NCBI GenBank assembly: GCA_015487015.1
Contig: WFQP01000140.1
Location: 1 to 56,130, forward strand
Direction: 5' to 3'
Source of the DNA: Thiomicrorhabdus sp.
Lineage (GTDB): Bacteria > Pseudomonadota > Gammaproteobacteria > Thiomicrospirales > Thiomicrospiraceae
DNA: 56,130 bases
Numbering within the stretch: position 1 is the first letter of the stretch; every line of letters begins with the position of its first letter. The position numbers were made by a program, and so were the translations under genes. Below the pieces are notes generated by a model that saw only the letters and a list, made by a program, of their open reading frames with translations, was not told the DNA's origin and made no database searches. Positions 1-9,322 of this stretch are shown piece by piece.

Positions 1-624
1 ATAACCCGCTTCTCTCAATAACTGATTTAGCTCATACAAAGGTAAACCCATTACCCCTGAATAACTGCCCTCAATGTGTGAGATAAATTTAGCTCCCAAC
101 CCCTGAATGGCGTACGCACCCGCCTTACCAAATGGCTCCCCTGTTTCAATATAAGCTTGAATATCATGCTCAGTTAAATGACCAAACTGCACTTGAGTAC
201 AACTCATGTCTGAAAATACCTCTCCGTCATACACCACCGCCACAGCACTCAATACCTCGTGCACCGTACCCGATAGTTTTGATAGCATCCTAAATGCATC
301 CCCCTCATGTTTAGGCTTACCAAAAACCCGACCATTCAACACCACTGCCGTATCACTGCCCACCACCCAAATTGCCTTACCCGCCACCTTATTAAAACCC
401 GATAACGCCTTTTCAATCGCCATTCGTAATACAAATGATTTGGGGGACTCCTTAGGCAACCCCACCTCTTCAATCGGAGCATTAATGACTTCAAACGTGA
501 GCTCTAGCTGCTGCAATAATTCTTTACGTCTGGGCGAAGAGGACATTAAAAAAAGTTTCCCCCCCACTCCTTGCTCCACACTGTTTTTTAAAGGATGCGC
601 CAACGCTTCGGGTGTTGTTTTCAT
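1..624 (-). CDS. maf: Maf family nucleotide pyrophosphatase (YhdE-like), C-terminus cut by window
   Basis: Read from ATG at 624, the frame stays open to base 1, giving 208 codons with no stop, so the end lies outside the window. Near residue 28 is the Maf signature SSSPRRKELL, then a VGSDTAVVLNG stretch (the catalytic/base-binding Asp region), the family's GEPFGKAGAYAIQGLG block and GSYSGVMGLPLYEL. These match YhdE-type dTTP/UTP pyrophosphatases, which remove non-canonical or surplus nucleoside triphosphates and were first described as septum inhibitors. The N-terminus carries about 20 residues more than E. coli YhdE, including a Gly pair encoded by a seven-G run (559-565 on the plus strand). 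A shorter form starting at ATG 545 would lose the first strand, so 624 is preferred. The family is certain; the exact substrate is inferred. Confidence 0.92.
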   Translation of the reverse strand, partial: MKTTPEALAHPLKNSVEQGVGGKLFLMSSSPRRKELLQQLELTFEVINAPIEEVGLPKESPKSFVLRMAIEKALSGFNKVAGKAIWVVGSDTAVVLNGRVFGKPKHEGDAFRMLSKLSGTVHEVLSAVAVVYDGEVFSDMSCTQVQFGHLTEHDIQAYIETGEPFGKAGAYAIQGLGAKFISHIEGSYSGVMGLPLYELNQLLREAGY

Positions 625-667
625 AAAAACCTGCTATGATTCAAAAAATAATTAAAAAAAAACGCTT

Positions 668-1069
668 ATGGACATTATATTACCAAACCACACACCCAGC
701 TTACTTGAAGACACCTTTGATTCCATTTATCTATACGATCATCCCCTATTTTCAGTCATGGCCGAATCCACTGAACTGCCTTGGTTGCTCATCATTCCCA
801 AACAAGCGCTTACAGACCCAAGCTATATTGGCGCACTCTATGTTGAAATCTATCAACTCATTGCGCACCTGCAAAAATCCAACTTTGGCCCCCACTTTAA
901 TTTAGCCAAATTGGGTAACAAAAATCCAAACCAACACATCCACATTATTTTTAGAACCGAAAATGATGACGTTTGGCCAAACCCCGTTTGGTGCCACGAG
1001 CCCCTTAAACAGTCAGATCAAACCCCTAAACAATTAAAAAAAGCACTGGCCAATTTTTTTCAAAAATAA
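668..1069 (+). CDS. HIT-like (histidine triad) family protein
   Basis: This 133-residue protein has the layout of the short proteobacterial HIT proteins: a proline/tryptophan strand (LPWLLIIPKQ, about 37-46), a helix, then FNLAKLGNKNPNQHIHIIFR and a closing VWPNPVW. The triad is H90-x-H92-x-I94, so the first two histidines are present and the third is replaced by Ile, as in other divergent members. HIT proteins hydrolyse or transfer nucleoside monophosphates; no substrate can be named here. It diverges from maf with about 40 bases between the start codons. No clear ribosome site precedes ATG 668. A C10 tract (1082-1091) lies 12 bases after its stop. Confidence 0.8.
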   Translation: MDIILPNHTPSLLEDTFDSIYLYDHPLFSVMAESTELPWLLIIPKQALTDPSYIGALYVEIYQLIAHLQKSNFGPHFNLAKLGNKNPNQHIHIIFRTENDDVWPNPVWCHEPLKQSDQTPKQLKKALANFFQK

Positions 1070-1081
1070 CATATTATTCTT

Positions 1082-1091
1082 CCCCCCCCCC
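1082..1091 (+). repeat. C10 tract of the dispersed poly-C motif
   Basis: Ten C residues preceded by ATTCTT and followed by TTC, 12 bases after the HIT-like gene stop, C on the sense strand. It belongs to the window-wide poly-C motif family described in the findings. Confidence 0.85.
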
Positions 1092-1231
1092 TTCAAACCA
1101 TAATAATTTCTATTTTCCTATTATGTACAACGTAGGGGGACTTCACTAAAAACAACTTTTTAATCATTTTTTATATGTAAACAAGCATTTTTACGGTATT
1201 CTAAAAATGTTCCTTAACTAAGGAAGTTTAT

Positions 1232-3880
1232 ATGAAACACGCCTCATTTAAAAAAACGGATGCCTATTCAGAGCAGTCCATTCAGCAAACCCTGTCTGAT
1301 CTTGATGTTCAAGTTCAAACAGGATTAAACGATCAAGAAGCCCAACAAAGACTCCAACACTTTGGTTCAAATGCCATTGTCGAAAAAGAAGAACCCCTAT
1401 GGCATCGCATTGCCCGACGATTTTGGGGGCCTATTGCGTGGATGATTGAAGCTGCTGCACTCATGTCTGCCATAGTGGGTAAGTGGGAAGACTTTATCAT
1501 TATTACCATCATGCTCTTTGTAAATGCGGGACTGGATTTTTTTCAAGAACATCGAGCACTCAATGCCTTAAAGGCACTCAAACAAACCTTAGAAAATAGC
1601 ATTGTTACTCGACGCAATGGCCAATTTATCAATGTAAAATTTAAAGAATTAGTCCCTGGTGATATCATCAAACTTAAAATTGGGGACATTATTCCTGCGG
1701 ATGTTCTGTTAATAACAGAAGGCTTTCTGTCCATAGATCAATCGGTTCTAACGGGTGAATCCTTGCCCGTTTCAAAAAAATCAGGAGAGGTAGCCTATGC
1801 CAATACCATTGTAAAACAAGGTGAAATATTGGCGGTTATTTTAAATACAGGTAATAAAACCAATTTTTATAACGTAGTTTCTTTAGTGGCCAGCGCTCAA
1901 TTGCATGAAGTAAGCCACTTTCAAAAAATGGTGGTTAAGGTTGGTAACTTCTTAATTGCTCTGACGCTAGTTATGATTACCGTCATTTTAATTTTCGCGT
2001 ATTTTCGAGATGAAAATATGATGGAAATTATTCGTTTCTCTCTCGTGTTAACCGTTGCCGCCATTCCCGTTGCCTTACCCGCCGTATTATCCGTAACCAT
2101 GGCAATGGGCGCATTAAACTTAGCACGTAAAAAAGCCATTGTCAGCCGCCTTGTAGCCATTGAAGAGTTGGCAGGCGTCGATGTTTTTTGTTTGGATAAA
2201 ACGGGCACCTTAACACAAAATAGCATGACCGTATTTGACGCGATTGTATTAGAAGGCTTTTCAGAAAAAGAGCTGTTTTTAACCGCTATTCAAGCCTCTA
2301 AACTTGAAAACAATGACCCCATTGAACAACCTATTTACGATTTTTTAATTCAAAAATACCCTGATACCGATATTACTCAATTTAAACAACACACCTTTAA
2401 ACCATTTGACCCCATCCGAAAACGGACTGAATCCACCATTGAAATCAACACGATTTTCTTTAAAGTCTCCAAGGGCGCACCACAAATTATTTTAAACATG
2501 TGCCAACTGGATGAATCGCAACAAAAACAGATCGAACATCAAGTGATGTCGTTTGCACACAAAGGTTATCGAACACTCGCTGTAGCAAAAACTACCGAAA
2601 CCACTTCATTAGAAAAAGTAGAAAATAGTACAACATGGCAGTTGATTGGACTCATTCCTATGTACGATCCACCTCGGGTCGATTCAATCGACATGTTGCA
2701 AAAAATGCGAGACTTAGGTGTTCACCCCAAAATGGTAACGGGAGACAATTTAGCCATTGCACAAGAAATTGGTCATATCTTAAATTTTCCACATAAATCC
2801 ATTCGCGCCAAAGACTTAACTGGCGCAACAAATGACTCCCTAAAAAAGCTACTAGAAAGCTTAACCTATGTTATTTATCAGCGACTCCATCCTGAGATAG
2901 AGATCAAAACCGCACATATTTTTGCTGAAAAAGTCATTGAAGACTTAGAAAAAGAGTTTGATACCTCACAACTCGATAAAGCTCTGCTACACACACATGA
3001 ATCCTCCATCCTTCAGATGATTGAGGCCGTTGATATTTTTGCCGAAGTCATCCCAGAAGATAAATACCGAATTGTAGAAACCTTACAAAAAGCCAATCAT
3101 ATTGTCGCCATGACGGGAGATGGAGTAAATGATGCACCCGCCTTAAAAAAAGCCGACTGTGGTATTGCTGTGCCCAATGCCAGTGATGCCGCACGTGCCG
3201 CCGCCGATATTATTTTAACCGCCCCCGGCATAGGGGTAATTAATGATGCCATTCAGCAAGCGCGAATTACCTTTGAGCGCATGAAAAGCTACACTGTGTA
3301 TCGTATTGCAGAAACCATTCGCATTATCTTATTTATGACACTGGCCATCGTTGTATTTGAGTTCTACCCTTTAACCGCCTTAATGATTATTATGCTGGCA
3401 CTTTTAAATGATATCCCCATCTTAACCATTGCCTACGACAACACCAAAGTGCAAAAAAATCCTGTTCGATGGGATATGAAAGAGGTCTTAGTGCTGTCTT
3501 CTTGGCTAGGTATCGCAGGAGTTCTCTCCTCTTTTTTGCTTTTTTGGTACTTAATGATTGAGCTGAAACTTCCCATTGAACTGATACAAAGCCTCTTTTT
3601 TGCCAAACTCATTGTCGCAGGACACGGCACTATTTTTAACACACGAGTAAACGACTGGTTCTTTAAACAACCTAGGCCTTCATGGCCGTTGTTTGTCGCC
3701 AGTTTTTCAAGTGCCTTACTAGGAACGGTCATTGCCGTTTATGGTTTTGATTTAATGGAACCCATAGGCTGGACATGGGCGGCTATTGTTTGGGGCTATG
3801 CATTTGTATGGTTTATTTTTAATGACATTATTAAATTGATGGTATTGCGCTTTTATAAAAAAAGACTGCGGGAGGTATAG
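1232..3880 (+). CDS. Plasma-membrane proton-pumping P-type ATPase (P3A, Pma1-like)
   Basis: An 882-residue P-type ATPase. TGES (actuator domain) begins at residue 174, DKTGTLT has the phosphorylated Asp at 322, and the hinge motif TGDGVNDAP is near 628. About ten hydrophobic segments are arranged four before and six after the catalytic domains. The short form, without heavy-metal domains and with the YDPPR and NDAPALKKADCGIAV blocks, matches P3A proton-efflux ATPases, which export H+ at the cost of ATP. The P/N-domain junction (about 530-605) carries an acidic helical stretch longer than I expect for the family. A good ribosome site (AAGGAAG) lies seven bases before ATG. The gene stands alone, followed by a 12-bp inverted repeat. 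Proton specificity is inferred from family resemblance. Confidence 0.9.
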   Translation: MKHASFKKTDAYSEQSIQQTLSDLDVQVQTGLNDQEAQQRLQHFGSNAIVEKEEPLWHRIARRFWGPIAWMIEAAALMSAIVGKWEDFIIITIMLFVNAGLDFFQEHRALNALKALKQTLENSIVTRRNGQFINVKFKELVPGDIIKLKIGDIIPADVLLITEGFLSIDQSVLTGESLPVSKKSGEVAYANTIVKQGEILAVILNTGNKTNFYNVVSLVASAQLHEVSHFQKMVVKVGNFLIALTLVMITVILIFAYFRDENMMEIIRFSLVLTVAAIPVALPAVLSVTMAMGALNLARKKAIVSRLVAIEELAGVDVFCLDKTGTLTQNSMTVFDAIVLEGFSEKELFLTAIQASKLENNDPIEQPIYDFLIQKYPDTDITQFKQHTFKPFDPIRKRTESTIEINTIFFKVSKGAPQIILNMCQLDESQQKQIEHQVMSFAHKGYRTLAVAKTTETTSLEKVENSTTWQLIGLIPMYDPPRVDSIDMLQKMRDLGVHPKMVTGDNLAIAQEIGHILNFPHKSIRAKDLTGATNDSLKKLLESLTYVIYQRLHPEIEIKTAHIFAEKVIEDLEKEFDTSQLDKALLHTHESSILQMIEAVDIFAEVIPEDKYRIVETLQKANHIVAMTGDGVNDAPALKKADCGIAVPNASDAARAAADIILTAPGIGVINDAIQQARITFERMKSYTVYRIAETIRIILFMTLAIVVFEFYPLTALMIIMLALLNDIPILTIAYDNTKVQKNPVRWDMKEVLVLSSWLGIAGVLSSFLLFWYLMIELKLPIELIQSLFFAKLIVAGHGTIFNTRVNDWFFKQPRPSWPLFVASFSSALLGTVIAVYGFDLMEPIGWTWAAIVWGYAFVWFIFNDIIKLMVLRFYKKRLREV

Positions 3881-3921
3881 AGAGAAGAGAAACATTTAAA
3901 GCTCTGTAAAAATAACGACAC

Positions 3922-3957
3922 TCTATCGGACAATCAACAAATAATTTGTCCGATAGA
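3922..3957. terminator. Perfect 12-bp inverted repeat after the proton ATPase gene
   Basis: TCTATCGGACAA (3922-3933) pairs perfectly with TTGTCCGATAGA (3946-3957) across a 12-base A-rich spacer, 42 bases after the ATPase stop. It lies between convergent genes. No T-run follows on either strand, so it could be a weak terminator, an mRNA-stabilising stem or a protein site. Confidence 0.45.
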
Positions 3958-4056
3958 AAACTGATATTCACCTATGTAACTGTTTAATTTACAGGTTCTA
4001 AAAAATGCCTTAAAAATGACCTTTAACCAAAGAACCCTTTACACAAAATACTTTAG

Positions 4057-4065
4057 CCCCCCCCC
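4057..4065 (+). repeat. C9 tract of the dispersed poly-C motif
   Basis: Nine C residues preceded by TTTAG and followed by TTC, one base past the stop codon of the minus-strand FAD/Fe-S dehydrogenase. This is the only gene-end tract that is G on the sense strand of its neighbour. Confidence 0.8.
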
Positions 4066-4066
4066 T

Positions 4067-6973
4067 TCACAAAATCCAATCAAACACCTGAGCAATGTGC
4101 AGCGATTTACGCTCGCCTAACTCCTGAATTTGGTGGCGGCAACTTGTCCCCGTTGCAACAATGATATCCTCTGGGTTAGCTTTTTTTAGAGTAGGCAGTA
4201 AACTTTGATTGGCAATGGTTTTGGATAGTTCATAATGTTTATAGCCAAAATCACCCGACATACCGCAGCAGCCTGTTGGCATCATCTCAACTTCTATGTT
4301 TGGAATGAGTTGCAGTGCGTTTTGAGTATCTAGTGGCTGTGCCAGTGCTTTTTGATGACAGTGTACGTGTAGCCATATTTTAGGACTAGATGAATTACTG
4401 ACATAGGGGGGGGGAATTTTTTTGAATTGAGGTAATTTACCCTGTTGTGACCACTCTAACAAACACTCTTCAAACGACAGGACTGGTTTAGGACGTTTTA
4501 ACCATGGATAATCATGGTATTGTGTATCGTCTAAGCTTAATAAAGATGCGAGTTCATCTCGCCAAACCAGTAACTCTGATGGCTCAATGCCCACAATATA
4601 ATCTGGCTCTGTTACGGCCTTTAGTTGAACCATTATGTCCAATAACACAGCTTTGGCTTCTTTTAATAAGCCTTGACTGATAAGCGCACGAGGCGAGTGT
4701 TTTAAGTAGATGAGTTTGACCTTAACCCCTAATTTTTGAAAACAACGTAAGGTGGCTTTGGCAATATCTGGCTCTTGTTTTAAGCTAAACAGATCGCATA
4801 ACACCCAAACGGTTCTATTTTTTAAAAGACGGCTTGAGTGTAAGTCACATGATTGCTGTGCCCACCACTTGGGTACATCCTCTCCCTGAATTAGCGGTAA
4901 CTTCCGACATATATCAATGCCCAATAACCGTTTGGTCGCCTCCATATTTTGTAAACGATTAAATAACGCTGGCCACTTAGCGCCCAAGGCGAGTATGGCA
5001 CCGTAATGCTTAACACTGAATGACTTAAGCCAGCCTTGCGAATCGCGTGTTTGATACAGCACCTCGGACTTCAGTTTCGCCATATCCACACTAGCAGGGC
5101 ACTCTGTGTGGCAGGCTTTGCAACCCAAACACAGGTCTAACGCCTGTTGCAATTCGTGATGAGACAACGCTTTAATAGGATCGCTTTCGGTCAAGGCGAT
5201 TCGTAACAGATTGCTACGACCACGCGTGGAAAAGGCTTCGTCTCGTGTCGCTTGATAAGAGGGGCACATCACCCCTGCTCCAGCAGATTTTCTACACGCT
5301 CCAGCACCATTGCACTTTTCAACGGCATCCAACAAACTGATGTCGGCTTGCCAATCAAAGCCTGTTTTTAACGGCGTCTGTAACACTCGGTTAGCACGTA
5401 AATTTTCAGTAATCGGGCGATTGCCGATAATCACCCCTGGATTGAATAAATTATGAGGGTCAAAGGTGTGCTTTAAGGCGACCAAATGTGCGTACACCTC
5501 CTCACCAAACTGCTCGGGCAAAAAAGGCGCTCGAATACGACCATCGCCATGCTCGCCTGACAAGGCCCCTCTGTACGACTTCACTAAGGTTGAAATACGT
5601 TGTGCAATAATTTGAAATTTTTCTCGTCCCTCATCCGTTGCCAAACCCAACTCGGGACGAACATGAATCAAACCCACCGACGCATGGCCATAATAGACAC
5701 AGCCCAGCTTTAACTCTGCCATTAAGGCATGTACATCACGATAGTAATCGGCGACTCGATCCACCGGAATGGCGGCATCTTCCACTACGGCCACCGCTTT
5801 TTGGCGCGTGACCTTGCCCATTAACAAACCCAAACCCGCTTTACGAATCGCCCACACTTTTGCCATATCCCCCCCAGAAACCACAGGTGCAGCATAGGCT
5901 TTTATAGGTGTTTTTGTGGATTCTGTTTGGGACAACAATACAAACTGCGCGATCTCTTTAGTACGTTGATTAAGTGCCTCTTGTGTTGCATCAAACAACT
6001 CAATTACTAACACCGCAGCAGGAGAGTCTTGTATCCAGAATCGGTTGGCCTGTTGCTGGCGGTTACCTTGGGTGCTGTCCAATGTAATTTGATCAATCAA
6101 CTCAATCGCAGCGGGGGAAAATTTTAATAGAGTCGGTACTTGCTCCAAAGCAGCTTCAACCGAATGGTAGTGTGCACAAATTAATATTCGATAAGCAGGC
6201 ATTTTGACTAAATTTAACGTGGCACGCTTCACCACCGCTAACGTCCCTTCACTGCCACAAATTAAAGGAGTTAAATTAAAGGATTTACCCTTTGGGTTAA
6301 AGGGTTGATGGTGGCGTAATAATTCATCCAGCGCATAACCAGTATTACGGCGTTTAATAGATTCATGCGGAAAGGCATTTAAAAATTTCTCCCCCCCCTG
6401 TTCTTTATTTTGTTCGATGAGTAAATTCACTACAAAACGGTACAGTTCACCTTCTAAGGTAGGGAGTTTTAGCTTTTGTTGCAGTTCATCATTTGAAAGA
6501 TCGCCAAACGTCGCCTCAGAACCATCGGATAAAATCACCTCAACCGATTTAACGTGTTCACGCGTTGTGCCATATAAAACCGAGTAAGAGCCACAAGAGT
6601 TGTTGCCAATCATTCCACCTATCATCGCACGATTAGAGGTCGAGGTATCGGGCGCAAAGCGCAAGCCATCCTGTGCAACAAACGCATTTAAGTCATCCTG
6701 AATCACCCCTGGCTCCACTACAATCTCTCGCTGTTCTGGGTGATAGTCGAGTATGTGATTGAGGTATTTAGACACATCAATAATCACCCCTTCGCCAATT
6801 GCTTGACCTCCTAAAGAGGTGCCGCCTGCTCTAAGAGTAATGGGCTGTTGTTCAACCAAAGCCAAACGCACCGCTTGCGTGAGTGCATTTAATGATTTTG
6901 GGGTAATCACCGAATGGTAAGTGAGTTCAAAGACCGAGGCATCGGTCAATACTTTAGGGAGTATTTGAGGCAA
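4067..6973 (-). CDS. Fused FAD-linked oxidase / Fe-S oxidoreductase (D-lactate or D-2-hydroxyacid dehydrogenase, YdiJ/Dld-II-like)
   Basis: A 968-residue two-part enzyme. The N-terminal half is an FAD_binding_4 oxidase (RAGGTSLGGQAIGEG near residue 50, IGGMIGNNSCGSYS near 120) with the GlcD-type cap (SGEHGDGR). The C-terminal half has two cysteine clusters for iron-sulfur centres (CNGAGACRKSAGAGVMCP and CLGCKACHTECP) and two cysteine-rich CCG-like segments (HVHCHQKAL, TGCCGMSGDFGY). This architecture is used by respiratory D-2-hydroxyacid dehydrogenases that pass electrons to quinone or cytochrome; the substrate cannot be read from sequence. It is the last gene of the minus-strand envelope run, 31 bases after the epimerase gene, with no obvious biochemical link. 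The start is a weak TTG without a clear ribosome site. Two tracts fall inside the gene: G9 on plus at 4406-4414 (sense C9, coding PPP) and C8 at 6391-6398 (sense G8, coding GG). Confidence 0.88.
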   Translation of the reverse strand: MPQILPKVLTDASVFELTYHSVITPKSLNALTQAVRLALVEQQPITLRAGGTSLGGQAIGEGVIIDVSKYLNHILDYHPEQREIVVEPGVIQDDLNAFVAQDGLRFAPDTSTSNRAMIGGMIGNNSCGSYSVLYGTTREHVKSVEVILSDGSEATFGDLSNDELQQKLKLPTLEGELYRFVVNLLIEQNKEQGGEKFLNAFPHESIKRRNTGYALDELLRHHQPFNPKGKSFNLTPLICGSEGTLAVVKRATLNLVKMPAYRILICAHYHSVEAALEQVPTLLKFSPAAIELIDQITLDSTQGNRQQQANRFWIQDSPAAVLVIELFDATQEALNQRTKEIAQFVLLSQTESTKTPIKAYAAPVVSGGDMAKVWAIRKAGLGLLMGKVTRQKAVAVVEDAAIPVDRVADYYRDVHALMAELKLGCVYYGHASVGLIHVRPELGLATDEGREKFQIIAQRISTLVKSYRGALSGEHGDGRIRAPFLPEQFGEEVYAHLVALKHTFDPHNLFNPGVIIGNRPITENLRANRVLQTPLKTGFDWQADISLLDAVEKCNGAGACRKSAGAGVMCPSYQATRDEAFSTRGRSNLLRIALTESDPIKALSHHELQQALDLCLGCKACHTECPASVDMAKLKSEVLYQTRDSQGWLKSFSVKHYGAILALGAKWPALFNRLQNMEATKRLLGIDICRKLPLIQGEDVPKWWAQQSCDLHSSRLLKNRTVWVLCDLFSLKQEPDIAKATLRCFQKLGVKVKLIYLKHSPRALISQGLLKEAKAVLLDIMVQLKAVTEPDYIVGIEPSELLVWRDELASLLSLDDTQYHDYPWLKRPKPVLSFEECLLEWSQQGKLPQFKKIPPPYVSNSSSPKIWLHVHCHQKALAQPLDTQNALQLIPNIEVEMMPTGCCGMSGDFGYKHYELSKTIANQSLLPTLKKANPEDIIVATGTSCRHQIQELGERKSLHIAQVFDWIL

Positions 6974-7004
6974 GGTTTAATCCAAATTCAAGGGTAAAGC
7001 CAAT

Positions 7005-8015
7005 TTAAAGACTGCGGTAATGCCGAAACCAGTCCACAAAGTTCTGAATACCCGTTTCAATTTCTGTCGCGGGTTTAAAGTTTACATCTTCCATTAACTC
7101 ACTCACATCAGCATAGGTTCTAGGCACATCTCCCGGTTGCATAGGGAGTTGATTGCGAATGGCTTTTTTACCCGTGGCCTGTTCAATGGCTTGAATAAAA
7201 CGCTCCAATGTAATCGGCTGATTATTGCCAATATTATAAATTTTGTAAGGTGCTTGTGCATTGGTGATTTCTTGCGCTTCTGGCTCTGGAATACGATCCA
7301 TCACTCGCACAATACCCTCTACAATGTCATCAATGTAGGTAAAATCTCGCTCCATTTTCCCATGATTAAAGACATTAATAGTCTCACCCTTTAAAATCTT
7401 TTGGGTAAACGAAAAATACGCCATATCGGGGCGTCCCCAAGGACCATATACCGTAAAGAAGCGCAGACCCGTGGTGGGAATATCATATAAATGACTGTAA
7501 GTATGCGCCATAAGTTCATTCGATTTTTTGGTCGCGGCATAGAGTGAGATAGGAAAATCGACTCGATCATCGGTTGAAAAGGGAACCGAACGGTTCATTC
7601 CATATACCGAGCTGGAAGAGGCATAAATTAGATGTGCGGTCTTTTGTTGACGACACCCTTCTAATATATTCACAAAGCCTACTAAGTTAGAGTCCACATA
7701 AGCTTGAGGGTTCTCAATCGAATAACGCACTCCCGCTTGTGCGGCTAAGTGAATCACCCGATCAAATGGATTATTTTCAAACAATTCCGCCATCGCCTCA
7801 CGGTCATAAATATCCATCTGAATAAACTGATAAGAGTCTAAACAATCATGCTCCGCACAAAACTGCTTCAAAAAATCCAAGCGGTCTTGCTTTAAGTTCA
7901 CATCATAATAGTCATTAAGGTTATCAATACCAATTACACTGTGCCCCGCTTTTAACAATGCTTGTGTGGTAAAAAAGCCAATAAAGCCTGCTGAACCCGT
8001 TACTAATATCTTCAC
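7005..8015 (-). CDS. UDP-glucuronate 4-epimerase (extended SDR)
   Basis: A 336-residue nucleotide-sugar epimerase. TGSAGFIG (6-13) binds NAD, and Y159-x3-K163 (YAATKK) with the SSSSVYG strand forms the catalytic site. The segments IDNLNDYYDVNLK and RYSIENPQAYVDSNLVGF are typical of the CapI/WbpP-like UDP-glucuronate to UDP-galacturonate 4-epimerases. It would supply a uronic acid for the surface glycan built by the upstream glycosyltransferases. The start is GTG at 8015 with AAGGA about ten bases upstream; 17 bases separate it from the ligase gene. Confidence 0.9.
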   Translation of the reverse strand: MKILVTGSAGFIGFFTTQALLKAGHSVIGIDNLNDYYDVNLKQDRLDFLKQFCAEHDCLDSYQFIQMDIYDREAMAELFENNPFDRVIHLAAQAGVRYSIENPQAYVDSNLVGFVNILEGCRQQKTAHLIYASSSSVYGMNRSVPFSTDDRVDFPISLYAATKKSNELMAHTYSHLYDIPTTGLRFFTVYGPWGRPDMAYFSFTQKILKGETINVFNHGKMERDFTYIDDIVEGIVRVMDRIPEPEAQEITNAQAPYKIYNIGNNQPITLERFIQAIEQATGKKAIRNQLPMQPGDVPRTYADVSELMEDVNFKPATEIETGIQNFVDWFRHYRSL

Positions 8016-8032
8016 TCTACAATCCTTCTACA

Positions 8033-9322
8033 TTAAGGCTTTACGTTTTGTTTATTATCACAAACATCTTGCTTTATACTCGCATGATTGAATGAAATTA
8101 ATAACATAAAAATTAAAAATAAATAAGTATAAAGTAACTGTTTAGTAAATATGGCCGAATCCGTTAACATAAATTCCAGTAACATTTCGATTAACAATAT
8201 ACCTGCTAAAGCATGATAAAAATTTTCTTTTTCTTTAAGCCTTTTTAAAACCAATACCAGAGGGTAAATAAAAATCACTGAAAATAAAGCCACCCCCAAT
8301 AAACCAAACTCAAATGCCACCTTTAAAAAATCATTATGAGGATGAGCAGCAAGCAAAGATAATTGGGTCACGCCCTCTTTTTGTGCTTGTTCAAAATGAT
8401 GAATAAAAGACATAAAACCTTGCCCAAAAATCAATCGAATCCAGTCAAACTCCTGAATAGCAAGCAACGTTACTTTCCAAATTTCCAAACGTGCACCCAC
8501 TGAACCATCAATAGCTGAGTCATTATTCAAGTACCCGACAAGCCCTTTTAGGGCATACTCCAGTCGACCCTGTACCGGTAAAAAATCCCATAAAAAAAAT
8601 ACCACCAAAACTAAGCTTGCCACTTTAAGCAGTAAAAAAAATAACTGGCGTCGATTATAAAGAGAAAACAGAATAAACAAGGTTGAAAAACTAATCACCA
8701 ATGCTAACCAACCACCTTTCGATCCTGTTTGCATGGAGAGCACGATGCCGCTGATAAAAATAATAAATGCCAATATTTTTTGCCAGCGATAGTGAGCAAA
8801 ATACACCACAATGAGAGCCAGTACAGCATAAATAACCGCAAGATTTCCTCTCTGAATAGGCCCTGTTAGTAGCCCAACACTCCTTGTATCCCCCTCCCAA
8901 AATACCGCAAGTGCATAAAAAAAGGTATAGCTTCCGACTAACATAATCATTAACACCAGCTCTTTCTGAGTGATCTTTACGGCCAATAAGGCATTAAAAA
9001 TCACTGGTAAGAGGAGTAAATTACGAAAGACTTCAAACTTATAACTAAACAAAAAATTTGAAGGTAAAGAGAGCAGCGTTGAACTTAATACTAACGAAAA
9101 AATTAAAACAAATAGAACGGTAAAAAACCGAAAGACAGAGCTGCTTTTAAAATGATCAAAAAACGAGTTGATTTTAAAAAAACTCACCACAAACAGTGCA
9201 TACAAAAAGGTATCCGCTCCCTTTAGCATCATAGCTGAACCGGCTAAATAAGCGACCAATAGCCCTAACAATACAACTTTAAACAATAATGCCCTATATT
9301 CGGAAGTCATTATTTTAACCAT
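8033..9322 (-). CDS. O-antigen ligase family membrane protein (WaaL-like)
   Basis: About eleven hydrophobic helices in 429 residues. The Wzy_C/O-antigen ligase signature is present: QTGSKGGWLAL near the middle and the large-loop motif AAHPHNDFLKVAFEFGLLG, whose His is conserved in ligases. WaaL joins undecaprenyl-linked O-chain to lipid A-core in the periplasm; Wzy polymerases share the same fold, so polymerase is the alternative. The LPS core setting (waaC, hldD in the same operon) favours ligase. ATG at 9322 overlaps the upstream glycosyltransferase end; a second in-frame ATG at 9310 would form a TAATG junction and is equally possible. Confidence 0.82.
   Translation of the reverse strand: MVKIMTSEYRALLFKVVLLGLLVAYLAGSAMMLKGADTFLYALFVVSFFKINSFFDHFKSSSVFRFFTVLFVLIFSLVLSSTLLSLPSNFLFSYKFEVFRNLLLLPVIFNALLAVKITQKELVLMIMLVGSYTFFYALAVFWEGDTRSVGLLTGPIQRGNLAVIYAVLALIVVYFAHYRWQKILAFIIFISGIVLSMQTGSKGGWLALVISFSTLFILFSLYNRRQLFFLLLKVASLVLVVFFLWDFLPVQGRLEYALKGLVGYLNNDSAIDGSVGARLEIWKVTLLAIQEFDWIRLIFGQGFMSFIHHFEQAQKEGVTQLSLLAAHPHNDFLKVAFEFGLLGVALFSVIFIYPLVLVLKRLKEKENFYHALAGILLIEMLLEFMLTDSAIFTKQLLYTYLFLIFMLLISFNHASIKQDVCDNKQNVKP

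Noticed and set aside
206-655. 149-codon open frame on plus
   Set aside because: It is antisense to maf, has low-complexity Ser/Thr/Asn composition and no family resemblance.
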